DNA from: Fagopyrum homotropicum
Lineage: Eukaryota > Streptophyta > Magnoliopsida > Caryophyllales > Polygonaceae
Assembly (NCBI GenBank): GCA_033239125.1
Contig: BSWB01000006.1
Coordinates: forward strand, 117,350,242-117,414,241
Direction of reading: 5' to 3'
DNA length: 64,000 nucleotides
The notes beneath the pieces are model-generated. The model saw nothing but the letters and a program-made list of their open reading frames with translations, was not told the origin of the DNA and did not search any database. Both the position numbers and the translations under genes were made by a program. How positions within the stretch are numbered: the stretch's first letter is position 1; every line of letters begins with the position of its first letter. This document shows positions 10,513-20,892 of the stretch, one piece after another.

Positions 10513-11264
10513 CTCCTTCGGGATGAGACGCTTGTAATGCCAACGTTTGGTCCTTTCCTTATAGATCCGGGCATTTCATAGGCATCCAACCTAATCTCCT
10601 CAAGAGCGTTCATATCAAGCAACCTCTTCTCTCCGGCCTCCTTGAGGTCAAAATTCAGCCACCTTATGACCCAATACGCCCTATGCTCCATCTCCACCGG
10701 AAGGTGGCAAGACTTGCCATAAATTAGCTTGTAGGGGGTGGTGCCAATCGGTGTCTTGAAAGCGGTTCTATATGCCCACAAGGCATCATCGAGCTTCATA
10801 GCCCAATCCTTTCTCGTTCTAGAAACCGTCTTCTCCAGGATCCCTTTTATCTCCCGGTTGGAGATCTCCACTTGGCCACTAGTTTGGGGATGGTAAGGTG
10901 TTGCCACCTTATGAGTCACCCCATACTTAGCCAAAAGTGTCCCGAAGTTCCTATTGGTGAAGTACTTCCCTCCATCACTTATGATCACCCTTGGGGTTCT
11001 AAACATTGGAAATATCACTCGGTTGAAGAACCGTACCACAACCTTGGCATCATTTGTAGGAGAGGCGATTGCCTCTACCCATCTCGAGACATAGTCCACC
11101 GCCAATAGGATATAAAGGTTGCCACATGAAGAGGGGAATGGCCCCATGAAGTCCACACCCCAAACATCAAATATCTCCACTTCTTGTATGTTGTTCAAGG
11201 GCATCTCATTCCTGCTTGAGATGTTGCCCGTCCTTTGGAAATCATCACAAGCTACCACAAAATT
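10509..11264 (-). pseudogene. A2 integrase core
   Basis: Catalytic core of the integrase that inserts element DNA into the chromosome. All three acidic residues are present: the D in GVDFMGP, the D in IISDGG and the E in HPQTSGQVEISN. The part is cut off from the zinc-finger half by a TAG at 11265-11267; A3 has a sense Gln codon there, so it is a nonsense change. The zinc-binding pair reads CDDF where A3 has CDAC, so one cysteine is also lost. At the C-terminal side the frame is lost near 10575. Confidence 0.85.
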
Positions 11265-12346
11265 CTACACATCCTTTAACAGACTTGGCCAAAAGAAACC
11301 CGATTGCAACACCTTAGCACATGTCTTTTGTGAGCTAGCATGGCCTCCACATGGCAAGGAGTGACAATGGCGGATCACACTCTCCACCTCATCCTCCGGT
11401 ATGCATCTCCTAAAGACTCCATCCGGCCCTCTTTTGAACAAAAGCGGTTCACTCCAATAGTAATGCCTCACATCCTTGAAGAACTTTTTCCGCTGGGCAT
11501 ATGACAAACCGGGTGGCACCTCCTCACACACAAGGTACTTCACAATGTCGGCATACCATGGCTCATTACCCCTTGACACTTGAAACAAGCACTCCTCCAC
11601 CATTTGCAATTGCTCATCCCGGAATGAGTCATCAATCGGGATGCCATCTCTCTCAAGCTCCAATGGTGGGAGTCTACTAAGGTGATCCGCCACAGAATTT
11701 TTGGACCCTTTCTTATCCCGGATTTCCAAGTCAAACTCTTGAAGAAGAAGGATGCACCGAATCAACCGAGGCTTGGCATCCTTCTTTGTAAGAAGATAAC
11801 GGATCGCAGCATGATCCGTATACACAATGACCTTCGCTCCAACAAGATACGAGCGGAACTTCTCAAATGCATACACAACCGCTAGCAACTCTTTCTCGGT
11901 GGTAGCATAATTGAGTTGGGCATCATCTAGCGTCTTGCTAGCATAATAAATTGCATGTGTACGCCCATCTTTTCTTTGTCCCAAAACAGCCCCAACGGCT
12001 ACATCACTCGCATCACACATGATCTCAAACGGTAAACTCCAATCCGGAGGTTGCATGATGGGAGAGGTGATCAAAGCATTCTTCAACCTACAAAAAGCCT
12101 CAAGGCAATCCTTGGAGAAAACGAACTCAACATCTTTCATTAGTAGGTTAGTAAGAGGCTTAGAAATCTTAGAGAAATCTTTAATAAATCTCCGGTAAAA
12201 ACCGGCATGCCCTAGAAAACTCCTTATCCCCTTCACCGAGGTAGGTGGTGGCAACTTCTCTATTGTCTCTATCTTAGCCCTATCAACCTCAATGCCTCAG
12301 TTGGACACCAAGTGTCCCAACACAATACCTTTGCTTACCATGAAGT
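11265..12346 (-). pseudogene. A2 RNase H and integrase zinc finger
   Basis: RNase H removes template RNA during reverse transcription. Visible are CDASDVAVGAVLG, TTEKELLAVV, YTDHAAIRYLL and VADHLSRL, which hold the catalytic D, E and D residues. The connection region and the integrase HHCC zinc-binding half (VIRHCHSLPCGGHAS) follow. The frame differs from that of the RT because the 143-bp duplication upstream is not a multiple of three. It ends at the TAG at 11265. Confidence 0.85.
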
Positions 12347-12489
12347 GGCATGCCCTAGAAAACTCCTTATCCCCTTCACCGAGGTAGGTGGTGGCAACTT
12401 CTCTATTGTCTCTATCTTAGCCCTATCAACCTCAATGCCTCAGTTGGACACCAAGTGTCCCAACACAATACCTTTGCTTACCATGAAGT
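12204..12489 (-). repeat. 143-bp tandem duplication inside A2 pol
   Basis: 12204-12346 and 12347-12489 are two adjacent copies with no difference that I can see; both begin with GGCAT, which also follows the second copy. Since 143 is not divisible by three, the RT frame (to 12440) and the RNase H frame (from 12254) are out of register. The near identity shows that it happened late. The GGCAT repeats point to slippage or microhomology. Confidence 0.9.
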
Positions 12490-13687
12490 GGCATTTCTCC
12501 CAATTCAAGACTAGATTAGTCTCCTCACATCTTTTAAGCACTAAAGACAAGTTAGCTAAACAATCATCAAAGGAAGATCCATAAACAGAAAAATCATCCA
12601 TAAACACTTCCATGATTTTTTCAATGTATTTAGAAAAGATAGCCATCATACACCTTTGAAAGGTGGCAGGTGCATTACACAACCCAAATAGCATTCGCCT
12701 ATATGCAAAAGTACCCCAAGGACATGTGAATGTAGTTTTCTCTTGATCATCAGGGTGAATAGGGATTTGGAAGAATCCACTATAGCCATCTATGTAACAA
12801 AAATAGGAATGTTGAGCTAATCTCTCTAGCATTTGGTCAATGAAAGGAAGAGGGAAGTGATCTTTTCTAGAGGCAACATTTAGTTTCCTATAGTCTATAC
12901 ACATTCTCCATCCCGCAACCGTTCTAGTTGGGATTAGTTCATTATTCTCATTGGTTACTACGGTCATCCCACCCTTCTTAGGGACCACATGCACGGGACT
13001 AACCCACTTACTATCCGAAATCGGGAAAATGATTCCCGCATCTAGCAATTTCAGAATCTCCTTCTTTACTACTTCTTTCATGATTGGGTTTAGTCTTCTT
13101 TGAGGTTCAATTGAAGGTTTATGCTTGTCTTCCATTAAGATCTTATGCATGCACAAAGAAGGTTTAATGCCGAATAAATCATCAATGGTATAGCCTATGG
13201 CTTTCCTATGCAATCTTAACTCATGCAACAATCTAGCAAGTTCATCATCACTCAAGCATGCATTCACAATAACCGGATATGTAGAATTCTCACCAAGAAA
13301 AGCATACTTCAAATGAGAGGGGAGGGGTTTGAGTTCAAGTTTAGGAGGACCTTTATCGAGTGGAGACAATCCGTATAATGTTGGTTGAGATGAATCCAAA
13401 GCCATGGAAGACTCCTCAAGGCTCCTTGAAGCTTGATCAACAACTAAGGCAGTTTCTAGAGAAACCACGGGCAAAATCACGGGCTCTGGCACAACCAAGG
13501 CCATGGAACTTGCAAAGCTAGCACTTCGGAGTACTCTAGTAGGTTCCACGGGTAAAACCACGGGCGTGGTTCTTCCCCCCAGGCCGTGGTTCACACAGCA
13601 ATTCAGCACACCTTCGTGTACTTCAAATTCAGCTCTTGTCTCCTTTTCCAATGCATCCAAGGCCTTGATTTCTTCATTGCAAGCCTC
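12440..13687 (-). pseudogene. A2 reverse transcriptase
   Basis: RT copies element RNA into DNA. After a linker with CCACGG motifs (about 13440-13600), the Athila pol start is seen (ELKPLPSHLKYAFLG, then RRLNPIMKEVVKKEIL). The RT blocks follow: VSPVHVVPKKGG, GWRMCIDYRKL, YIDGYSGFFQI, FGLCNAPATFQR, the catalytic EVFMDDFSVYG, and LNWEKCHFMV. It is in frame with gag-protease but separated by a TAG at 13688-13690; the aligned position in A3 is a Glu codon. Its 3' end runs into the 143-bp duplication. Confidence 0.88.
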
Positions 13688-16162
13688 CTAAACTCCTTCC
13701 TCCATCAAACTCAAGCTAAGAACCTTCTCCAAGGGGTCCTTGATCAAGATCGAGCTCACAAATTCTCTAGATTCCTCTTGCCCGACAATGTTGAACACAT
13801 CTTCACCAAAGGATGGCCCCTTCATCATTGTGGATAATTTGAACTTGATATTCTCTTCTCCAATGTTGAAGGAGAGAATTCCATTTTTGCAATCCACCAA
13901 ACATCCGGAAGTGGCTAGGAAAGGTCTCCCCAAGATGATAGGAACCGGATAGTCCGCCGGGATGTCCAAAACAACGAAGTCTATGGGCACATAGAACTTC
14001 CCTAGTTGCACCGGTATGTCTTCCAATATTCCAACCGGGTGAGTGATCGAATGGTCCGCCATGTAAAGGGTCATCTTGAACGGCTTTGGCTCTCCTAGCC
14101 CAACCTTGTTGCAAAGTGCAAGCGGTATGATGCTTACACTTGCCCCAAGATCACATAGGGCTTCATACTTCACTTCTCCCACTCCAATTGGCACACAAAA
14201 AGATCCCGGATCTCTTAGCTTAGGAGGTATCTCCTCCTTCATGGTTTGGATCAATTCCGAGGACCTCTGTGTCATCCTCACTTCCCCATACTCTTCCAAC
14301 TTCCTTTTGTTGGAGAGTATTTCCTTCAAAAACTTGCCATATGCCGGCATACCTAGAATAGCATCGATGAACGGAATGTTAATATGCAATTTAGACATAA
14401 GTTCAAGGAATTTACCGAAGTGTTTGTCCAAGCGAGCTCTTGCTCGTGATTGTGGGAACGGTAGTGGTGGCTTGTATGGAGGTGGTGCCACATATGTTGG
14501 CTCAACATCCTTGCTCTTGCCTCCTTCTTCTTGCAATGGCTCTTCCTCCACCACTACTTGCTTCCCTTTATCACTTCCCTTAGGCAAGGGATCCTTCATG
14601 CTCAGCCCACTCCTTGTAGTGATGGCCAACACTTGGCCTCTTGGGTTAATTTCGGTTCTTCCGGGAAGCTTTTCCGGATCTCTATGAGCTTCACCCGCCT
14701 TTTGGAACACTTGTGTTTCCAACACCTTTTGAGCTTTAGAAATGGAAGTCACCGTGCTCTCAAGACCACTCAACCTTCCAAGCAATTGCTCAAACATCAT
14801 CTCGGTTCTATCCTTTGTAGGTTGAGTGAATCCGGGTGGAGGTTCTTGTGAAGCCTTTGGTGGTGGAGCTACGCTTGTGGAAGCGGGAGGGTTCAAGGCA
14901 CCATCCGGGTTAGAATAGGAAAACCCGGGATGGTTGTGGTTAGGCCGGTAATTGTTGAAGTTCCTTAGGCCTTGATAGTTGTTGTAGTTGCCCCTTCCCA
15001 TGTAGTTCACATCTTCCTCCTTGGAAGACAATTTTTCTTGCACTTGCACTTGAGGGGTTGCTTGATTCTTCAAAGTTGTAGCACACAACTCTCTCAAAGA
15101 TTTCAGCTCATTGTTGATTGCATCAAGCTTGAAGTTGCTCATGGTGACTTCACTCACCTCATATGCTCCCGCTTTCCTCCCATCACTCTTCCTATGGGAG
15201 TACTTCTCAATCACCAAAGCTTGTTTCTCTACAAACTCCCAAGCTTCATCTACATTCTTTCCCATGAATGTCCCACCGGAAAGAGATTGAAGCTTGAATT
15301 GACTATCTTCATCAAGTCCCTTGAAGTAGATCTCCAAAAACTCTATTTTTGGTATACCATGGTGCGGACAATCTAGGAGAAGGTTTTTGAACCTCTCCCA
15401 AGACTTGAATAAGCTTTCTCTATCCTTCATCACGAAGGCATTGATCTTCCCTCTTAACTTGGTAGTCTTGGAAGGTGGGAAGAACTTTGTCAAAAACTCG
15501 GTTGTCATCTCCTCCCAAGTACTCACTCGCCCTTGTTGTATAGATTGATACCAAGCCAAGGCTTTATCTTTAAGTGAGAAGGAGAAATCCCTAAGCTTAT
15601 GGTTGTTGCTCTCCAATCTAGGCGGCCTTAGAGTCTCCATCAAGATCTCATAGTTCATCAAGTGTTGATGAGGAGACTCTCCTTCCATCCCTCCAAATTG
15701 ATTATGCCGGATCATTTGTAGAACTTGAGAGCAGAGCTCGTAATCATATGCTGCGGGATCTCCTAAGTTCACACCCGGACGGTGTGCTCTTTGTGCCGGA
15801 TCCATATGTTGCCCTAACATTTGTGGCTCCTCAATAGCAATGGGCACAACCCGAATATTAACCGCCGGCTGCGGTTGTGGTGGAGGTGGAGGTTGTTGAC
15901 GATTAAGCTCTCTTTGCACAAGAGCTTGCCTAATCTCTTCAATCTCCCTCCTAGTTGCTTCTTGCCTCTCATTGGCAAGTCTCCTTTCATTCTCCAAGGC
16001 TTCATCTCTTAGCCTAATTTGCTCTAAAGCTTCATCCAACTCAGCTTGGAGATCTCTTCCGGCCATCTCTTTTCCTTTTCTAATGCTCTTTAATCTAGAT
16101 ATAAGGGTTTTCTCCGGTTCGGGATCGAATGGAGCTAAATCCTTGCCACGAGATCTTCGCAT
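13688..16162 (-). CDS. gag: A2 gag-protease polyprotein
   Basis: 824 codons, open. I place the start at the ATG at 16162 (MRRSRGKDLAPFDPEPEK), matching A1, rather than an in-frame ATG 22 codons upstream. N-terminal charged and Q/P-rich stretch (QQPPPPPQPQP). Gag core in roughly residues 160-280 (EILMETLRPPRLES, LKDKALAWYQS, SLFKSWERFKNLLLD). Then an Asn/Tyr-rich segment without CCHC knuckle, and the motif GQVLAITTRSGL. Protease with CDLGAS near residue 676 and IILGRPFLATSG. It ends in TAG at 13688, probably a nonsense change, because A3 aligns a Glu codon there and continues. Particle protein and processing enzyme; could still be made. Confidence 0.88.
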   Translation of the reverse strand: MRRSRGKDLAPFDPEPEKTLISRLKSIRKGKEMAGRDLQAELDEALEQIRLRDEALENERRLANERQEATRREIEEIRQALVQRELNRQQPPPPPQPQPAVNIRVVPIAIEEPQMLGQHMDPAQRAHRPGVNLGDPAAYDYELCSQVLQMIRHNQFGGMEGESPHQHLMNYEILMETLRPPRLESNNHKLRDFSFSLKDKALAWYQSIQQGRVSTWEEMTTEFLTKFFPPSKTTKLRGKINAFVMKDRESLFKSWERFKNLLLDCPHHGIPKIEFLEIYFKGLDEDSQFKLQSLSGGTFMGKNVDEAWEFVEKQALVIEKYSHRKSDGRKAGAYEVSEVTMSNFKLDAINNELKSLRELCATTLKNQATPQVQVQEKLSSKEEDVNYMGRGNYNNYQGLRNFNNYRPNHNHPGFSYSNPDGALNPPASTSVAPPPKASQEPPPGFTQPTKDRTEMMFEQLLGRLSGLESTVTSISKAQKVLETQVFQKAGEAHRDPEKLPGRTEINPRGQVLAITTRSGLSMKDPLPKGSDKGKQVVVEEEPLQEEGGKSKDVEPTYVAPPPYKPPLPFPQSRARARLDKHFGKFLELMSKLHINIPFIDAILGMPAYGKFLKEILSNKRKLEEYGEVRMTQRSSELIQTMKEEIPPKLRDPGSFCVPIGVGEVKYEALCDLGASVSIIPLALCNKVGLGEPKPFKMTLYMADHSITHPVGILEDIPVQLGKFYVPIDFVVLDIPADYPVPIILGRPFLATSGCLVDCKNGILSFNIGEENIKFKLSTMMKGPSFGEDVFNIVGQEESREFVSSILIKDPLEKVLSLSLMEEGV

Positions 16163-16280
16163 ACACCTAAAGAGTGAGACATGTCCTGAAAAGCAAAGAC
16201 ACAAACCAAACGAGATCAAAAGCAACAAGAAAGACCTACACTATAAACAATCACAAACAATGACTCAATCTTAACCTAGT

Positions 16281-16297
16281 CCCCGGCAACGGCGCCA
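16281..16297 (-). promoter_or_regulatory. A2 primer-binding site (tRNA-Asp)
   Basis: On the minus strand TGGCGCCGTTGCCGGGG starts 6 bp after the 5' LTR end at 16304. It is the standard Athila/Tat site for minus-strand priming by tRNA-Asp. Confidence 0.92.
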
Positions 16298-16303
16298 AAA
16301 ACT

Positions 16304-18143
16304 TGTTACATCTAGGAATTGATGCACGCAAAAGTCTTAAATTTATACTCGATATATTTCTCCTAACTCCTAGCGAACCCCCATTGTACGGGACGTTTTG
16401 TAGTAGGGATAGTATTCCTTGGTCAAACACAAAGACTGAGGTGAAATTGAATCGATTAGTGACTAAGGATAGTGTTGATCTAGGCTAAGAAAAGAGAAAG
16501 AAACAAATAAATGAAAATTTCAATATTTTTGGGTTTGGTTTTGTGTGGTGATCAATCAAGAATCACAACGGTATAAGAATGCAAAACAAACTAACAGTCT
16601 AGCAAATAAACACAAACAAGCGAGACAAACACGAGATATGAGATCAAAGAGGGAAAAGCGGATTCTAGGGGTTGGAAATTCCAGTTATGGCATTGGACTC
16701 AAGCTTCTAATCATTCTTTGGATTAACTATGGTATGTTGGGAAGGAATGTTTCTCAAGTGGGGTCAATTACCGTGTAGGTCTCATGTTCCACTAATCGCG
16801 CTCCTAAGGTCCTATCACCGGGTAAGTATCTAGAAGCCTAAGGTAGGGATATCTACACAAACCGGATAGTTATCTAGGGATCTAACCTCTCCTTACCGGG
16901 TAAGTCTCGGAAAGGCAAGTCCTAAACACTTATCCTAGCACATTCAGTCCAATAGCGGCTTGTGAGGCTCACTACTACGTAGAGTTCGTCATCTTCGGTA
17001 TCTAAGAGCAAGAATCACCGGGTAGGTCTCTTCTAACACTTAGTTGCTAACACTAGGTCACCCTAGGATAGATTTAGCTCAATAAACACTAGGATTTCAA
17101 CAATCTAACATTCAAGCACTTAGATTCATCAAAACAAGTGAGTTAGTTAGAACCACGGGTTGTTCATCCCTTTCCACGGCCGTGGACTGGCAAGAACGAA
17201 CCGTGGTTTCCAACAGTAACTCGGTTCAAGCAAACGAATCATCCAAAGGTATATCTAAGTCCATTCTATCATAGTCTATGCCATAACCATTATTTTCTTA
17301 CCTTAGAATCACATCTATCTAGCCAACAACAAACATCTCAACAATCAAACTCAACAAGTATATATTCATGGCTTCCATAGCAAGTAGATGAAGTGAAATA
17401 GAGGTGAACAAATAGAACAAAGAAAACCAAGCTGAATGTATGATAAGAAAGACTTACAACCCTTCAAAAGAAGGTTCAATCTCGTTCCTTACAAAACCGT
17501 GCAAATCGTCTTCACAAAACTCACTCAAAACTATGAAAAACTAAGAATGGTGCGTTCTTCTCTTCTTCTCCAATGGAACCTTTTCTTCTCCTCCAAGAGT
17601 AGCTCCAATCTAACCTTCCAATGAGATAATATTGTGTTGTTGAGAGTGTGGGAGAGAATGGAGTGATGGGGTCTGTCATAACAACCTGCAGGACCACTTT
17701 ATATCCTCAACAAATTGCAAGAGTCGGCCATGAAGATCGTGGGACAGCTGTCACAGCTGTCTGGGGAAAACTACGGCCCATTTCCACGCCCATGGAAGTC
17801 CCAGTGGCCGTGGTTTTGGTGCCTTAGCTTGTTTTGGATCATCAAGCCTCAATTTGGTGCATGGCGTGCACCAACAAGGTCCCATGTGTCCCCCTTAGAT
17901 CCTTGCTTGCTTCCTAATGAGTCCGAAGGTGTGTCATCTCGAGGAACGATCCTCGAATGTATCGATTAAGCTCCTAAATCTCCCAAAATACATACAAAGA
18001 ATGCAAAAGTCCGTGTAGACGTCTATCTCGACAAAATACATGAATTGAGTGCAAACGTCGTGAACTAGTGCTAAACCATGCATGAATGAGCTGAAAAACT
18101 ATCTAAATGAGTGCCTAAATCTAACTCATAAATCGTGTTATCA
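16304..18143 (-). repeat. A2 5' LTR
   Basis: 1840 bp with no net length change from the left copy. On the minus strand it runs from TGATAACACG (18143) to TGTAACA (16304). TATA-like TATAAAG lies on the minus strand near 17703-17709; CCACGGCCGTGG is at 17174-17185; the four-copy leader motif is at 16768-17030 (16768, 16815, 16893 and 17015 as expected from the offset of 9513). This copy would drive A2 transcription. Confidence 0.95.
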
Positions 18144-18171
18144 AAGATTCTAGAGAATTGGTGAGCTCTAT
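18144..18171 (+). repeat. 28-bp direct duplication, right flank of A2
   Basis: Identical to 6763-6790; A1 coding sequence continues from here with KDPLEKVLSF. Confidence 0.9.
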
Positions 18172-19512
18172 CCTTATTAAAGATCCTCTTGAGAAAGTTT
18201 TGAGTTTTAGTATGATGGAGGAAGGTGTAGATGTTTTGTGTGATGCAGATGTACGAAGCTTGGAAACATTGGAAGCAGATCCATGAGATAAATTTGATAA
18301 ACTGATTCAGGAGAAGAAAAGCACATTAGGTTTCGGTCCTAGTTCCAGTACCTCGACCGAGACAGTTTCCAAAGCAAGCGAGGTGACCCTATCTGAAGAA
18401 CACCTCGGTCCATCATTTCGGACTATGACCAAGACAGAAAGCGAGATGAAGTCAACTGAGACTCACATCAATCCAGCACTTCGATCTAAGTCCTCTTCAC
18501 TAGAAAGAGAAGGTACAAATCCACCACTAAAATCACCTCCTGTCTTAGAACTTAAACCACTCCCGACTCGCTTGAGTTATGCTTTCCTAGGTCCGGATTC
18601 TACTTATTCCGTCATTGTTAGTGCTTCTCTTTCTGAATATGAGTTGTCTAAGTTGATGGATGTGCTGAGGAAACATAGAAAGGCTTTGGGTTACACTATT
18701 GATGATCTTGTTGATATTAAGCCTTCTCTTCATATGCATAAGATACCAATGGAATATGATCACAAGACTTCACGGGAACCTTAAAGACGGTTAAATCCGA
18801 TCATGAAAGAGGTTGTGAAGAAGGAGATTCTTAACTTGCTTGATGCAGGTATCATATTTCCCATATCGGATAACAAATGGGTGAGTCCGGTGCAAGTAGT
18901 TCCCAAGAAGGGTGGGATGACCGTTGTGACAAACAAGAACAACGAGTTGATTCCTACTTGGACCATTATAGGCTGGAGGATGTGCATTGATTATAGGAAG
19001 CTGAATTTGGCCACAAGAAAGGACCATTTCCCCCTTCCATTCATCGACCAAATGCTCGAACGGTTAGCACAACACTCCCATTTTTGCTATTTAGATGGTT
19101 AGAGTGGCTTCTTTCAGATTCCTATCCATCCGGATGATCAAGAGAAGACCACTTTCACTTGTCCATGGGGGACATTCGCTTATCGGAGGATGCCATTCGG
19201 ATTGTGTAACGCACCTGCTACTTTTCAGCGTTGTATGATGGCTATCTTCTCTGAGTATATTGAGGAGATCATGGAGGTATTTATGGATGATTTTTTGGTA
19301 TATGGTTCCTCTTTTGATAACTGTTTGACAAACCTTTCTCTAGTGTTACAACTTTGTGAAGACACTAACCTTGTTTTGAATTGGGAGAAGTGTCACTTCA
19401 TGGTTAGCGAAGGAGTTGTTCTAGGACACCTCGTTTCCAACTGAGGTATCGAGGTCGATCGAGCTAAGATCGAGACTATTGAGAAACTTCCTCCCCTTGT
19501 TCTGTTAAGGGT
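18144..19512 (+). pseudogene. A1 protease tail, linker and reverse transcriptase
   Basis: Continues A1 after A2. A linker (18270-18540) contains several CCTCGG/CGAGG motifs. Then come ELKPLPTRLSYAFLG and the RT blocks VSPVQVVPKKGG, GWRMCIDYRKL, PFGLCNAPATFQ and EVFMDDFLVYG. One frame carries the RT with stops at about 18285, 18782 (CAA to TAA type), 19102 (in YSG) and 19442. The frame is lost near 19500, before the RNase H. Without its third gene and integrase in order it is a dead copy. Confidence 0.85.
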
Positions 19513-20241
19513 ATGCGAAGTTTTATCGGGCATGCAGGTTTCTACAAGAGGTTCATCAAGGATTTCTCTAAAATCTCTAAACCGCTCACTTATCTTTTGA
19601 ATAAGGATGCTGTTTTTGAGTTTTCGCAGGAATACCTTGATGCTTTTTACAAGATAAAGGAAGCACTGATTACCGCTCCCATCATTCAACCTCTTGATTA
19701 GACCTTGCCCTTTTAGATCATGTGTGATGCTAGTGATGTGGCCGTAGGAGCGGTACTTGGACAAAAGAAGGATGGCCGGACCAACGCCATTTACTATGTT
19801 AGCAAGACGCTAGATGAAGCTCAACTAAACTACGCCACCACCGAGAAGGAGCTATTGACAGTTGTTTATGCATTTGAGAAGTTTTGCTCTTACTTAGTGG
19901 GAGAGAAAGTTATTGTTTACATTGACCATACAACTATTCGATACTTGCTGGATAAGAAAGATGCAAAGCCACACCTTATTTGTTGGATTCTCTTGCTTCA
20001 AGAGTTTGACCTAGAGATTTGCAATAAGAAGGGATCCGAGAACTCCGTTGCGGATCACCTCAGCCGAATACCACCTATCTCGCTCAAGAAGGACGATCTA
20101 CCCATTGATGACTCATTCCCTGATAAGCATTTGCATTTTATGGAGCATTGGATGGAACCCTTTGTTTCTCCCCATGGTGCAGTTGAAGTATGGGGTAAGG
20201 ACACTTACACCTTGTTTGAGGATGACGTACGGTCCAACTAG
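19513..20241 (+). pseudogene. A1 RNase H fused to the integrase tail; integrase deleted
   Basis: RNase H blocks are present: CDASDVAVGAVLG, TTEKELLTVV, YIDHTTIRYLL (A2 has YTDH) and VADHLSR. After DSFPDKHLHF the sequence jumps directly to FVSPHGAVEVWG, which in A2 and A3 is the extreme C-terminus of integrase. The zinc finger, catalytic core and most of the C-terminal domain (about 1.1 kb) are therefore missing. A stop lies at about 19700 (IIQPLD then TAG). Confidence 0.85.
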
Positions 20242-20892
20242 CGACCTTAAACCAAGCGCTTCTTGGGAGGCAACCAAGATATTGCTTTCTTTTCCCTTTT
20301 CTAGCTTAGTTTAGATAGTTTGCTTTGTGTTTTGTGCGTCCTCCTAGACAGGAATCAAGTACTCTCTAAGAAGAAATTGCAACTCAGGAACTACTTGGAA
20401 GGACATACGTTCGAGAAATTGAGAAGACGAAGTTCGACTGAGATACATCTCGGTTGCTGTCACAGTACCTCAACCGAAGTGTTCTCCACCAACCGAGGTG
20501 CCTAGGTTTGACATCCACCTCACTCTGACACCTCGGTCTCCTCGGAAACATCTCGACCGAGGTGAAATTATATTCAGCGAGGGGTATAAAAGGGGTTCGA
20601 CATTTCTCTCTCCTCCCATTCTCCCTCTCTTCGCTCTCCTCGACCGCGGCAGTCCTCCCTACTCAGATTGTCCATTCTTAATCATTTTCGAAGATTTTTG
20701 GCTCCAAATCCTCAAAAGAAGTACGAGAATCAGTTCCCAAGAAACAAAAACACAAAGATCGACTTAAATCTGCACATTCTGAGGGAAAAACCTTGCAGTT
20801 TCTAGATCTCACCTTGCATAGCACTTCGACTCGGTTGAATCGTCTGCGTCTCGGCCGAGGTGTTCTTGACCCGACCGAGGTGAACCCCAGCT
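20242..20892 (+). other. A1 post-pol spacer with conserved block and CCTCGG motifs
   Basis: Holds the Athila post-pol block GCGCTTCTTGGGAGGCAAC (20256-20274). Two clusters of the A1 inverted-repeat motif follow, at about 20430-20575 and 20840-20885. The first resembles the LTR cluster near 2890 (TGAGATACATCTCGG and CAGTACCTC in the same order). A TATA-like GGGTATAAAAGGGG lies at 20581-20594, well placed to drive a separate transcript of the downstream gene; that role is inference. Confidence 0.6.

Larger units (their letters stand above)
6791..18143 (-). mobile_element. A2: full-length Athila-type element nested in A1
   Basis: A2 has two LTRs of exactly 1840 bp (6791-8630 and 16304-18143), both TG...CA. 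A tRNA-Asp primer site lies next to the right LTR and a polypurine tract next to the left one; total 11,353 bp, transcribed right to left. I count about 60 differences between the LTRs by eye (about 3.3%), mostly transitions, so it is younger than A1. Gag-protease is open; pol is broken by two stops, a 143-bp duplication and a frameshift. There is no third gene. It is flanked by a 28-bp direct repeat of A1 sequence rather than the expected 5 bp. Confidence 0.95.

Noticed and set aside
13688..13690. TAG between A2 gag-protease and RT as a programmed readthrough signal
   Set aside because: A3 has an ordinary Glu codon at the aligned position and reads on, so a nonsense change is the simpler explanation.
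16281..16297. tRNA-like sequences as tRNA genes
   Set aside because: Only the ends complementary to tRNA 3' termini are present, next to LTRs: these are primer-binding sites.
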